Source: Gammaproteobacteria bacterium
Lineage (GTDB): Bacteria > Pseudomonadota > Gammaproteobacteria > SZUA-229
DNA length: 5,080 nt
NCBI GenBank assembly: GCA_016764035.1
Contig: JAESSQ010000193.1
Location: 1 to 5,080, forward strand
Direction of reading: 5' to 3'
Shown: positions 1-4,282 of the stretch, in pieces
Position numbering within the stretch: position 1 is the stretch's first letter
Layout of the letters: every line of letters starts with the position of its first letter
Notes under the pieces: model-generated
Databases searched by the model: none
The model's input: only the letters and a program-made list of their open reading frames with translations
Told to the model about the DNA's origin: nothing
Position numbers and translations under genes: made by a program

Positions 1-102
1 ATTTTCAGCGATATTCGCAATGGTGATACGCTGATGACCGTCCTGCAAAGAAAGGTAAATAAGCACGCGTAGGCTGTAGTCGGTGTAATGAGTTAATTGC
101 AT
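1..102 (-). CDS. nsrR: NsrR-type Rrf2 family transcriptional repressor, N-terminal 34 residues (cut by window edge)
   Basis: The minus strand reads from an ATG at 102-100 without a stop to base 1. The product starts MQLTHYTDYSLRVLIYLSL and continues through QRITIANIAEN. This MQLTxxTDYxLRxLIYL opening is that of NsrR and differs from the MRLTxKGRYAV opening of IscR. In the family, NsrR is a dimeric [2Fe-2S] or [4Fe-4S] winged-helix repressor whose cluster is destroyed by nitric oxide, which releases NO-detoxification genes. The three cluster cysteines and most of the helix-turn-helix lie outside the window, so NO sensing is inferred. It is the third gene after the globin and reductase on the same strand, 51 nt behind the reductase stop. 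NsrR-like operators precede the globin gene, which supports the assignment and suggests autoregulation through the shared promoter. No strong Shine-Dalgarno sequence precedes the ATG. Confidence 0.85.
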   Translation of the reverse strand, partial: MQLTHYTDYSLRVLIYLSLQDGHQRITIANIAEN

Positions 103-111
103 AGTTATGCA
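98..111. repeat. Perfect inverted repeat over the nsrR start codon
   Basis: TGCATA (98-103) and TATGCA (106-111) are exact reverse complements separated by GT, and they cover the nsrR initiation codon. In RNA this would be at most a very tight hairpin, so a DNA-binding site or chance is more likely. The half-site resembles the ATGCAT core of NsrR operators, but the spacing is wrong for the usual 11-1-11 form. Confidence 0.4.
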
Positions 112-153
112 GCGTAACAGATAAGTCTTTGTCTAGTTTTACAATTCATGTGT

Positions 154-1128
154 TTAATCATAAGCCGCAATAAAAGGATCCGCATATATATTCTTCATGC
201 TTGCACCTGCCATAAACATGGTCTTCTTCAAACTATTGACCAAGTTGGGATCACCACATAAAAATATTCGACAATCCGTTAAGTCCTCACCAATGTGCAA
301 CAGTTTTTGGTCAAGCGACATTGCATCATATAACGGATGATCTTCATCAGCGTGCAATACATTCGTATGGTAAAAAAATTGATTATGACGTTGATCTAAA
401 TCCTGTAGGGTCTGATGCAGGTACAGGTCATCCGTTTTCATCGCGCCATGAACCAGATGAATCTCGCCACGATGCTGCTGCTGTAATGCGTCCCGTACAA
501 TGCCGATAATAGGTGACAACCCTGTACCTGTACCGGCGAGTATCATTTTTTGCTCTGGTGCGTCTGGCGTGTAAAAGCAATTTCCCGTCGCTGCCTGAAC
601 GTGTAACACGTCATCGACGTCAATGTCATCGTGCAACCAATTGCTTACTTTTCCATTTGGCATACGACGAATATGCAGCTCTAGATAATTATCGATACCA
701 GGCACACTCGCCAAAGAATAACTTCGCCCTACCGTATCCTCTTTCCAGACAGTAAGAAACTGACCAGGATGGTAGTCAAAATTATCCGGCCGTTCTAAAC
801 GTAAACGTAAAACATGCGCATTAAGCAAGTCGTGAGATATAACGTTTACTGCATGGCGTATATTCTTATCTGGTGCAGTAATAACATGTAACGGGGTTTC
901 TGGTTTACAGCAACAGGCTAAAAAGTAACCTTGTGATACCAATGTGTTTTTAAGACCGGCTTGTGCAGCAGCGGGCACCTCACCATCGGTGGCTTGCATC
1001 AAACATGTTTGACAGATACCCGAGCGGCAACTGTGCGGTATGTAATGCCCCTGATCGAGCAGGGCAGACAATACCGTCTGCCCCGGCTCGATATCGATGC
1101 GATCATCATCAAAAACGATATAAGCCAT
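154..1128 (-). CDS. Ferredoxin-type [2Fe-2S] / FAD / NAD(P)H oxidoreductase, probable globin reductase
   Basis: The 324-residue protein has the order of BenC/XylZ/MmoC-type reductases. Residues 1-90 are a plant-type ferredoxin domain with Cys34, Cys39, Cys42 and Cys72 in the C-x4-C-x2-C-x29-C spacing. Residues about 93-190 are the flavin domain with the RSYS motif (135-138). Residues about 193-324 are the NAD(P)H domain with LAGTGTGLSP (197-206) and FLCGDP (289-294). In the family, hydride passes from NAD(P)H to FAD, and electrons then go singly through the cluster to a partner protein. Here the likely partner is the truncated haemoglobin encoded 5 nt upstream; this is inferred from the operon, because no oxygenase is present. 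There is no membrane segment or signal peptide, so it should be cytoplasmic. The near-overlap with the globin stop and the weak Shine-Dalgarno suggest translational coupling. Oddly, three cysteines lie in a row at 72-74, where most relatives have one. The alternative role, a general ferredoxin reductase for an aromatic oxygenase, is less likely in this context. Confidence 0.88.
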   Translation of the reverse strand: MAYIVFDDDRIDIEPGQTVLSALLDQGHYIPHSCRSGICQTCLMQATDGEVPAAAQAGLKNTLVSQGYFLACCCKPETPLHVITAPDKNIRHAVNVISHDLLNAHVLRLRLERPDNFDYHPGQFLTVWKEDTVGRSYSLASVPGIDNYLELHIRRMPNGKVSNWLHDDIDVDDVLHVQAATGNCFYTPDAPEQKMILAGTGTGLSPIIGIVRDALQQQHRGEIHLVHGAMKTDDLYLHQTLQDLDQRHNQFFYHTNVLHADEDHPLYDAMSLDQKLLHIGEDLTDCRIFLCGDPNLVNSLKKTMFMAGASMKNIYADPFIAAYD

Positions 1129-1133
1129 TATGC

Positions 1134-1499
1134 TTATCGGCTCAGCACATCATCGCGAACACTGTTAGCAATATCAGCCACTTCCTGTATATCGGCTGCA
1201 GCAACACCTAGTTCTTGCAAGGTTGCACCCAGGTTTTCAATAACAGCATCAACATGGCTATCATTTAAACCGCGCTCTACCAGGTGAGCGTGCCCGTCAC
1301 GCATCGATTTACCGGTGTATTCATTGGGACCACCAAATGCCATGGTAAGAAAACCTTTTTGTTTATTGATTTGCTCTTCCATATCGACGCCATCAAAATA
1401 GTCGCTAATGCGCTCATCAGCCAGTACCTTACGATAAAAAATATCCACCGCAGCATCGACTGCACCCTGTCCACCAATACGTTCATATAAACTACTCAT
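1134..1499 (-). CDS. glbN: Group I truncated haemoglobin (trHbN / GlbN type)
   Basis: This 121-residue 2/2 globin closely parallels cyanobacterial GlbN along its whole length (MSSLYERIGG start, QKGFLTMAFGG in the middle). By position, Tyr22 is B10, Phe35 is CD1, Gln43 is E7, Gln47 is E11 and His70 (in MRDGH) is the proximal F8 haem ligand. Glycine pairs 9-10 and 56-57 match the group. GlbN's His46 at E10, which can bind the haem, is Lys46 here, so a different distal pocket is expected. Tyr-B10 with Gln-E11 is the hydrogen-bonding pair that stabilises bound O2 in M. tuberculosis trHbN, a nitric-oxide dioxygenase (NO + O2 to nitrate). That activity is therefore likely but inferred. The start at 1499 was chosen because AGGAGG lies 6 nt upstream and the homology begins there; an in-frame ATG at 1547 would place 16 unmatched residues and the Shine-Dalgarno inside the gene. 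It heads the operon with the reductase and nsrR. Confidence 0.92.
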   Translation of the reverse strand: MSSLYERIGGQGAVDAAVDIFYRKVLADERISDYFDGVDMEEQINKQKGFLTMAFGGPNEYTGKSMRDGHAHLVERGLNDSHVDAVIENLGATLQELGVAAADIQEVADIANSVRDDVLSR

Positions 1500-1505
1500 T
1501 GCATT

Positions 1506-1511
1506 CCTCCT
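1506..1511 (-). promoter_or_regulatory. Strong Shine-Dalgarno sequence of the globin gene
   Basis: AGGAGG on the minus strand, 6 nt before the ATG at 1499. It is the best ribosome-binding site in the window and fixes the globin start at 1499 rather than at the in-frame ATG at 1547. The downstream NsrR-type operator ends only 2 bp from it. Confidence 0.85.
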
Positions 1512-1512
1512 A

Positions 1513-1535
1513 AATATATATTTCAAATGTATCAA
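1513..1535. promoter_or_regulatory. Second NsrR-type operator, between promoter and globin start
   Basis: The core is ATATATTT (1516-1523), a central C at 1524, and AAATGTAT (1525-1532). The arms are inverted repeats with 7 of 8 positions matching. This is the NsrR core pattern ATGCATTT-n-AAATGCAT with G/C-to-A/T changes, and each 11-bp arm matches 8 positions of the AAGATGCATTT half-site. The outer AAG/CTT bases are not kept, so it is probably the weaker site. If transcription starts near 1544, its centre lies about 20 bp downstream of the start, where a bound dimer would block elongation or help repress from the upstream site. Confidence 0.6.
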
Positions 1536-1546
1536 AAGAGAGCGCA

Positions 1547-1559
1547 CCTTATCATAAGG
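1547..1559. repeat. Perfect 13-bp palindrome over the -10 region
   Basis: CCTTAT (1547-1552), central C at 1553, and ATAAGG (1554-1559) are exact reverse complements. It lies between the two NsrR-type repeats and contains the candidate -10. It could be an extra operator or a chance symmetry; the sequence does not decide. Confidence 0.5.
1551..1556 (-). promoter_or_regulatory. Candidate -10 element of the globin-reductase-nsrR promoter
   Basis: TATGAT on the minus strand matches 5 of 6 bases of the sigma-70 -10 consensus. It would start transcription near 1544, giving a leader of about 45 nt. No good -35 hexamer is seen at 16-18 bp, and the spacer is filled by the upstream NsrR-type site. The position is what repression by promoter occlusion would need. 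The assignment is a visual match only. Confidence 0.45.
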
Positions 1560-1578
1560 TATATTTAAAATGCAACTT
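1556..1578. promoter_or_regulatory. Primary NsrR-type operator of the NO-response operon
   Basis: Two 11-bp arms, AAGGTATATTT (1556-1566) and AAATGCAACTT (1568-1578), flank a single A. This is the 11-1-11 form of gammaproteobacterial NsrR sites. Read as half-sites, the right arm (AAGTTGCATTT on the other strand) matches AAGATGCATTT at 10 of 11 positions and the left arm at 8 of 11. The outer AAG/CTT pairs and the TTT/AAA core are intact. It lies across the expected -35/-10 spacer of the globin promoter. Binding by the NsrR encoded three genes downstream is inferred from the pattern and the genetic context. Confidence 0.75.
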
Positions 1579-1579
1579 T

Positions 1580-1982
1580 AAGTTAGGTTTTTATTTTTAC
1601 GTGCTTGGTCTACAGCTACTGACTAAAAATATTGGCGCGCAAACAACCACTAACGCCAAACACGTTGGGCGATAAACTTATTTGATCCGATGTCGTTCAG
1701 CCCTATGGGCTTGCAGCATAACGATGTCTTGTGATATGTATTACTATTATAAAAGGACCGCTACGTGCACACTGCTTCTGGCAGCCAACCAACGAAACAA
1801 AAACTTACCGAAATATTTTAAGGTGCGGGGGGTTCCACAGGACAAATGAACATTAATTAAAGTATCTTCAGATAATAATCGGATTTTAGCTATACTTTTT
1901 GTTTTGAATATAAATTCATTCCACAAAACAAAGCAATCCAATAAATCACAGACAGGGAAAGCATGACTTTTGAGAACGATAG
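1580..1982. other. Intergenic region of about 400 bp without a supported main gene
   Basis: This stretch separates the minus-strand NO operon from the plus-strand secreted-protein gene. I see no tRNA, terminator or conserved coding frame in its first 300 bp. An imperfect hairpin can be drawn at 1693-1724: AGCCC (1699-1703) pairs with GGGCT (1707-1711) around TAT, and TCGTT (1693-1697) pairs with AACGA (1720-1724). It has no T-run, so it is not a convincing terminator. The part from about 1640 to 1730 looks somewhat richer in G and C than its flanks. The last 120 bp hold the candidate promoter and leader frame listed separately. An open minus-strand frame at 1941-1747 lacks family resemblance and a Shine-Dalgarno. 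Confidence 0.6.
1867..1896 (+). promoter_or_regulatory. Candidate promoter for the secreted-protein gene
   Basis: TTCAGA (1867-1872) and TATACT (1891-1896) are separated by 18 bp. They match the sigma-70 hexamers at 4 and 5 of 6 positions. The leader to the ATG at 1983 would be about 80 nt. The surrounding DNA is AT-rich, so chance matches are common. Confidence 0.35.
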
Positions 1983-1986
1983 ATGA
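1963..1986 (+). CDS. Possible 7-codon leader peptide overlapping the start of the secreted-protein gene
   Basis: An ATG at 1963, preceded by the Shine-Dalgarno-like AGGGA (1953-1957), opens a frame for MTFENDR that stops at TGA 1984-1986. That stop overlaps the ATG of the next gene as ATGA (1983-1986). The downstream gene itself has only a weak purine stretch (GAGAA, 1972-1976) before its start. This layout is typical of translational coupling, where ribosomes ending on a short frame reinitiate on the gene. The peptide carries no run of one amino acid that would suggest attenuation. It may equally be a chance frame. Confidence 0.35.
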   Translation: MTFENDR

Positions 1987-2504
1987 CCAATCTAAAATTA
2001 TTCACACTTATTTTCACATCCACCGTATACATCACTGGTGCTTTCGCATCTGAAACCATCTACCCTGTCGTCACTTACAAATGTGACGTGGACGCCGACA
2101 TTATTACCTTAACCAATTCTCTGCTAATAGGTGACGCCGGTGCTGCTTTCAATTACTCTGATGCCGAAGGCACCTATTCCCCCTGGAATCTACTAGAGAT
2201 AGATCGCTCGACAACACGTACGCGCATTGTAAAAACCAAAAAAATAAAGAAAACCTGTAGCTTAAGTTCTGGTGATTACACCGTAACAATCGAGCCAGAA
2301 GTATTTAACAGAAACCTTAGCGGTACTTGTGGCGCGTCCATATCGTCAGCTTTTACCGTCAATCACTATAATGTCATTATCAAACAACGGACGCCTTTTG
2401 AAGATGACTGCCGCAGCAATGCCCCCATCATTACCCGTGTAACGGTATTTGGCAAAACCAGTAAAGTAAAAATAAAACGTATCGCTCGTTCTAAATTTTA
2501 TTGA
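1983..2504 (+). CDS. Small secreted protein of unknown function with four cysteines
   Basis: I do not recognise a named family. The 173-residue product starts with a clear Sec signal peptide: Lys5, a hydrophobic stretch over residues 6-20, and a likely cut after Ala-Phe-Ala (20-22). The mature part of about 151 residues has four cysteines, Cys34, Cys92, Cys116 and Cys143, enough for two disulfides in the periplasm or outside the cell. Alternating hydrophobic stretches (for example 149-156 and 99-104) suggest a mainly beta fold. There is a basic patch at 82-91 (VKTKKIKK) and a basic C-terminus (KVKIKRIARSK, 161-171). No second membrane segment, lipobox or catalytic motif is visible. The start at 1983 gives the signal peptide directly. 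The next gene begins 131 nt downstream with its own promoter candidate, so a shared operon is uncertain. Confidence 0.75.
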   Translation: MTNLKLFTLIFTSTVYITGAFASETIYPVVTYKCDVDADIITLTNSLLIGDAGAAFNYSDAEGTYSPWNLLEIDRSTTRTRIVKTKKIKKTCSLSSGDYTVTIEPEVFNRNLSGTCGASISSAFTVNHYNVIIKQRTPFEDDCRSNAPIITRVTVFGKTSKVKIKRIARSKFY

Positions 2505-2537
2505 TATCGATTAGCTGTATTGTAAAGACGCTGTCTA

Positions 2538-2565
2538 TTGTTCCACGATATATTCCTGTTATCAT
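2538..2565 (+). promoter_or_regulatory. Candidate extended -10 promoter of the mlaC-like gene
   Basis: TATCAT (2560-2565) matches the -10 consensus at 5 of 6 positions and is preceded by TG at 2557-2558 one base away, which makes an extended -10. A poor -35 (TTGTTC, 2538-2543) lies 16 bp upstream. Transcription would start near 2572, giving a leader of about 64 nt. Confidence 0.4.
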
Positions 2566-2624
2566 AGTAAAAACATGTCACGCTATTACATCGCGTCTAG
2601 ATGTTATTGGCCATACAACAAAAC

Positions 2625-2630
2625 AGGTGA
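2625..2630 (+). promoter_or_regulatory. Shine-Dalgarno sequence that decides the mlaC-like start
   Basis: AGGTGA lies 5 nt before the ATG at 2636. It supports that start over the longer open frame reaching back to 2501, whose extra 45 residues would sit in front of the signal peptide and overlap the previous gene. Confidence 0.8.
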
Positions 2631-2635
2631 TATCA

Positions 2636-3256
2636 ATGAGACATTCCATGCTGCGTATAACCATTTTTGCCTCCCTTTTTCTTTTTTCGCCCTGGTTACT
2701 GGCTTATACTGCCTCTGAAAGCACACCATCACAAATCACTGCTACCACACAAGCCGACCCAGGGCATGTCATTAAAACAGCGCTGAATAAAATAACGTCT
2801 TTTAGCGGCAACGCAAATAAAATACATCCCATGCAGTTGAAAGCTTTTATTGAAAGCGAAATTATCCCGCATTTCGACTTCAATAACATGTCACACTGGA
2901 TTACCGGTCACTATGCCCGCAACATGAGCGATGAAGACAAAGCAGATTTTCAGCGCAACCTACGTGAAACTTTTTTATCTAGCCTGTCAAAACATCTGGG
3001 TAGTTTCGATGCAAAAAACACACGCATTCGCTTTTATCCTGCACGATATCGAGGTTATGGCGAGGCTTTTGTAAGTACCAGTATCTATCGACCTGACGCC
3101 TTAACGATACGTCTAGATTTTCGTATGCGACTTGACAGAAATGACTGGAAAATTATTGATATAAAAGCCAACGGTTATAGCGCTGTACTGTACTACCGAC
3201 GTCATTTCATGAGCCAGTTACGTCATTACCAACGACAACAGCGTTATCGTTACTAA
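2636..3256 (+). CDS. mlaC: MlaC / Ttg2D family periplasmic phospholipid-binding protein
   Basis: The 206-residue product is close in length to E. coli MlaC (211). A Sec signal peptide occupies about residues 1-26: Arg2 and Arg7, a hydrophobic core LRITIFASLFLFSPWLLA, and cleavage probably near Ala23 or Ala26. The mature part follows the family pattern: an 'IESEIIPHFDF' stretch (72-82) with 'MSHWITGHYARNMSDEDKADF' character over 85-105, a helix to about residue 122, then strands ending in LTIRLDFRMR (156-165) and WKIIDIKANGYS (171-182), which match MlaC's VRLDFQWR and WQAYDMIAEGVS. In the family, MlaC shuttles phospholipid between the outer-membrane MlaA complex and the inner-membrane MlaFEDB transporter. 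No mla genes adjoin it, so this may be a solitary copy or a paralogue serving another lipid system such as a hopanoid-type auxiliary protein. The C-terminal tail (189-206) is rich in Arg, Tyr and Gln. Confidence 0.82.
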   Translation: MRHSMLRITIFASLFLFSPWLLAYTASESTPSQITATTQADPGHVIKTALNKITSFSGNANKIHPMQLKAFIESEIIPHFDFNNMSHWITGHYARNMSDEDKADFQRNLRETFLSSLSKHLGSFDAKNTRIRFYPARYRGYGEAFVSTSIYRPDALTIRLDFRMRLDRNDWKIIDIKANGYSAVLYYRRHFMSQLRHYQRQQRYRY

Positions 3257-3328
3257 TTCATTTTTACTAATACGTATTTACTAACGCGAACTTTTTATCA
3301 GCGCTACAGACAAACAAAAAGAACGCTA

Positions 3329-3357
3329 CACTTTATTGCTAACTAAATAATAAAGTG
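3329..3357. repeat. Inverted repeat with perfect 9-bp arms downstream of the mlaC-like gene
   Basis: CACTTTATT (3329-3337) and AATAAAGTG (3349-3357) are exact reverse complements around an 11-nt loop. The stem has only two G-C pairs and no T-run follows on the plus strand, so as an intrinsic terminator it would be weak. It lies 72 nt after the mlaC-like stop and 50 nt before the TerB-fold gene, so it could be an inefficient terminator, an mRNA-end stabiliser or an operator for the downstream operon. Confidence 0.5.
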
Positions 3358-3367
3358 CTCCAATATT

Positions 3368-3396
3368 TTGACGCACGATACTCACAAGCTAACAAT
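3368..3396 (+). promoter_or_regulatory. Candidate promoter of the TerB-fold / gloA / rnd operon
   Basis: TTGACG (3368-3373) matches the -35 consensus at 5 of 6 positions and AACAAT (3391-3396) the -10 at 4 of 6, with the ideal 17-bp spacer. Transcription would start near 3403, only a few bases before the ATG at 3407, giving a nearly leaderless mRNA. This agrees with the missing Shine-Dalgarno of that gene but rests on a weak -10. Confidence 0.35.
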
Positions 3397-3406
3397 TAAT
3401 TTTCAC

Positions 3407-3859
3407 ATGCTAACAAAATTACAAAAATTTTTTGATCAGTACCTGAAAGAAACGGCCGAATCTAAAAAACCATTAGAGCATCGTTTGCAGATGGCAACCG
3501 CCGCTTTAATGGTAGAAATGCTACACGTCGATGAACAGGTAACCGCTGAAGAAAGCGAAAAACTATGCCAGATACTGAAACAACGATTCACGCTCGACGC
3601 GACCGAGACACAATCGTTAATCGAGCTCGCTCATACAGAAAAACATAAAGCCACAGACTACTACCAATTCACCACATTACTCAATACGCACTACACTCAG
3701 CAGCAAAAAATTCAACTTGTTGAAGATCTCTGGCAACTCGCTTATGCTGACCATCAACTGGACAAATACGAAGAGCATCTCCTGCGTCGTTTATCTGACC
3801 TGCTGCATGTACCCCATAAAGATTTTATGCAAACAAAACATAAAGTATTAAAAACTTAA
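3407..3859 (+). CDS. TerB-fold protein (COG4103-like), role unknown
   Basis: This is a 150-residue, almost wholly helical, cytoplasmic protein without signal peptide or membrane segment. It has the two related halves typical of the TerB fold. Residues 34-68 (ALMVEMLHVDEQVTAEE start) and 106-140 (EDLWQLAYADHQLDKYEE start) share the pattern hydrophobic-A/H-x-D-x-x-(V/L)-x-x-x-E-E. The acidic residues Asp42, Glu48, Glu49 and Asp115, Asp119, Glu122, Glu123 are placed to bind metal ions as in other TerB-like proteins. Although TerB is named for tellurite resistance, the rest of the ter cluster is absent, so a tellurite role should not be assumed. The start at 3407 gives the usual N-terminus of this family (MLTKLQKFFDQYL); a TTG at 3368 would add 13 unmatched residues. 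No Shine-Dalgarno is visible. It is 15 nt ahead of gloA, probably in the same operon. Confidence 0.8.
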   Translation: MLTKLQKFFDQYLKETAESKKPLEHRLQMATAALMVEMLHVDEQVTAEESEKLCQILKQRFTLDATETQSLIELAHTEKHKATDYYQFTTLLNTHYTQQQKIQLVEDLWQLAYADHQLDKYEEHLLRRLSDLLHVPHKDFMQTKHKVLKT

Positions 3860-3874
3860 AACCAAAGAGTTACT

Positions 3875-4267
3875 ATGCGATTACTTCATACCATGTTACG
3901 CGTTGGCAACCTGCAACGTTCAATAAAATTCTACACCGAGATACTTGGCATGACCTTGCTGCGGCAGAAAGAATACCCGGACGGTAAATTCAGTCTCGCT
4001 TTTCTCGGTTACGGTGATGAAAAACATCACACCGCACTGGAGCTTACTTACAACTGGGATACTGAAGAATACGACCTGGGCTCAGGGTTCGGCCATCTTG
4101 CCATAGAGGTTGACGATGTTTACCAGGCGGCAGAAAAAATACGTGCACAAGGCGGAAAAATAATTCGCGAGCCAGGCCCAATGAATGCAGGCACAACATT
4201 ACTGGCCTTTGTCGCTGACCCTGACGGATATGAGATTGAATTATTACAACCCAAAGCCAGCACATAA
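3875..4267 (+). CDS. gloA: Lactoylglutathione lyase (glyoxalase I), nickel type
   Basis: This enzyme isomerises the hemithioacetal of methylglyoxal and glutathione to S-lactoylglutathione, the first step of cytoplasmic methylglyoxal detoxification. The 130-residue product matches E. coli GloA (135) from its first residue (MRLLHTMLRVGNLQRSI) almost to the end, with a slightly shorter C-terminus. All four metal ligands are present at the same numbers: His5, Glu56, His74 and Glu122. The lack of the extra loops of the long Zn-type enzymes predicts the Ni/Co-activated class. Its two halves form the usual paired vicinal-oxygen-chelate fold (about 1-62 and 70-126), and the enzyme works as a dimer. 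AAAGAG (3864-3869) lies 5 nt before the ATG. The gene sits between the TerB-fold gene and rnd with 15-nt gaps on each side. No glutathione-pathway or gloB gene is in the window. Confidence 0.97.
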   Translation: MRLLHTMLRVGNLQRSIKFYTEILGMTLLRQKEYPDGKFSLAFLGYGDEKHHTALELTYNWDTEEYDLGSGFGHLAIEVDDVYQAAEKIRAQGGKIIREPGPMNAGTTLLAFVADPDGYEIELLQPKAST

Positions 4268-4282
4268 AAATTATTTAATTTA

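Noticed and set aside
321..1287. Plus-strand open frames inside the reductase and globin genes
   Set aside because: They are antisense shadows of well-supported genes, with no family resemblance of their own.
1525..1538. FNR-like half-site (TTGAT on the minus strand) near the globin gene
   Set aside because: Only one half matches TTGAT-N4-ATCAA. The same bases are better explained as part of the second NsrR-type inverted repeat.
1500..1547. In-frame upstream ATG of the globin gene
   Set aside because: Globin homology starts at the ATG at 1499, which follows AGGAGG. The longer form would translate through the Shine-Dalgarno and the second operator.
1664..1670. GTTGGGC resembling the R' end of an integron attC site
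   Set aside because: No RYYYAAC partner is found 50-140 bp upstream, the expected paired core boxes are missing, and no integrase or cassette gene is present. A 7-bp degenerate match is expected by chance.
1730..1745. CRP-like sequence TGTGA-N6-TTACT
   Set aside because: Only 3 of 5 bases fit in the second half, and the site is far from both flanking promoters (about 185 bp from one and 135 bp from the other).
1747..1941. Minus-strand open frame of 64 codons in the intergenic region
   Set aside because: It has no convincing Shine-Dalgarno, no recognised family and unusual composition. It also overlaps the candidate promoter of the plus-strand gene. Kept as non-coding.
2501..2635. N-terminal extension of the mlaC-like frame
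   Set aside because: The extra 45 residues would sit before a clear signal peptide and overlap the previous gene. The ATG at 2636 has a good Shine-Dalgarno (AGGTGA).
3368..3406. Upstream TTG start for the TerB-fold gene
   Set aside because: It adds 13 residues unlike the family N-terminus and also lacks a Shine-Dalgarno. The TTG fits better as part of a -35 hexamer.
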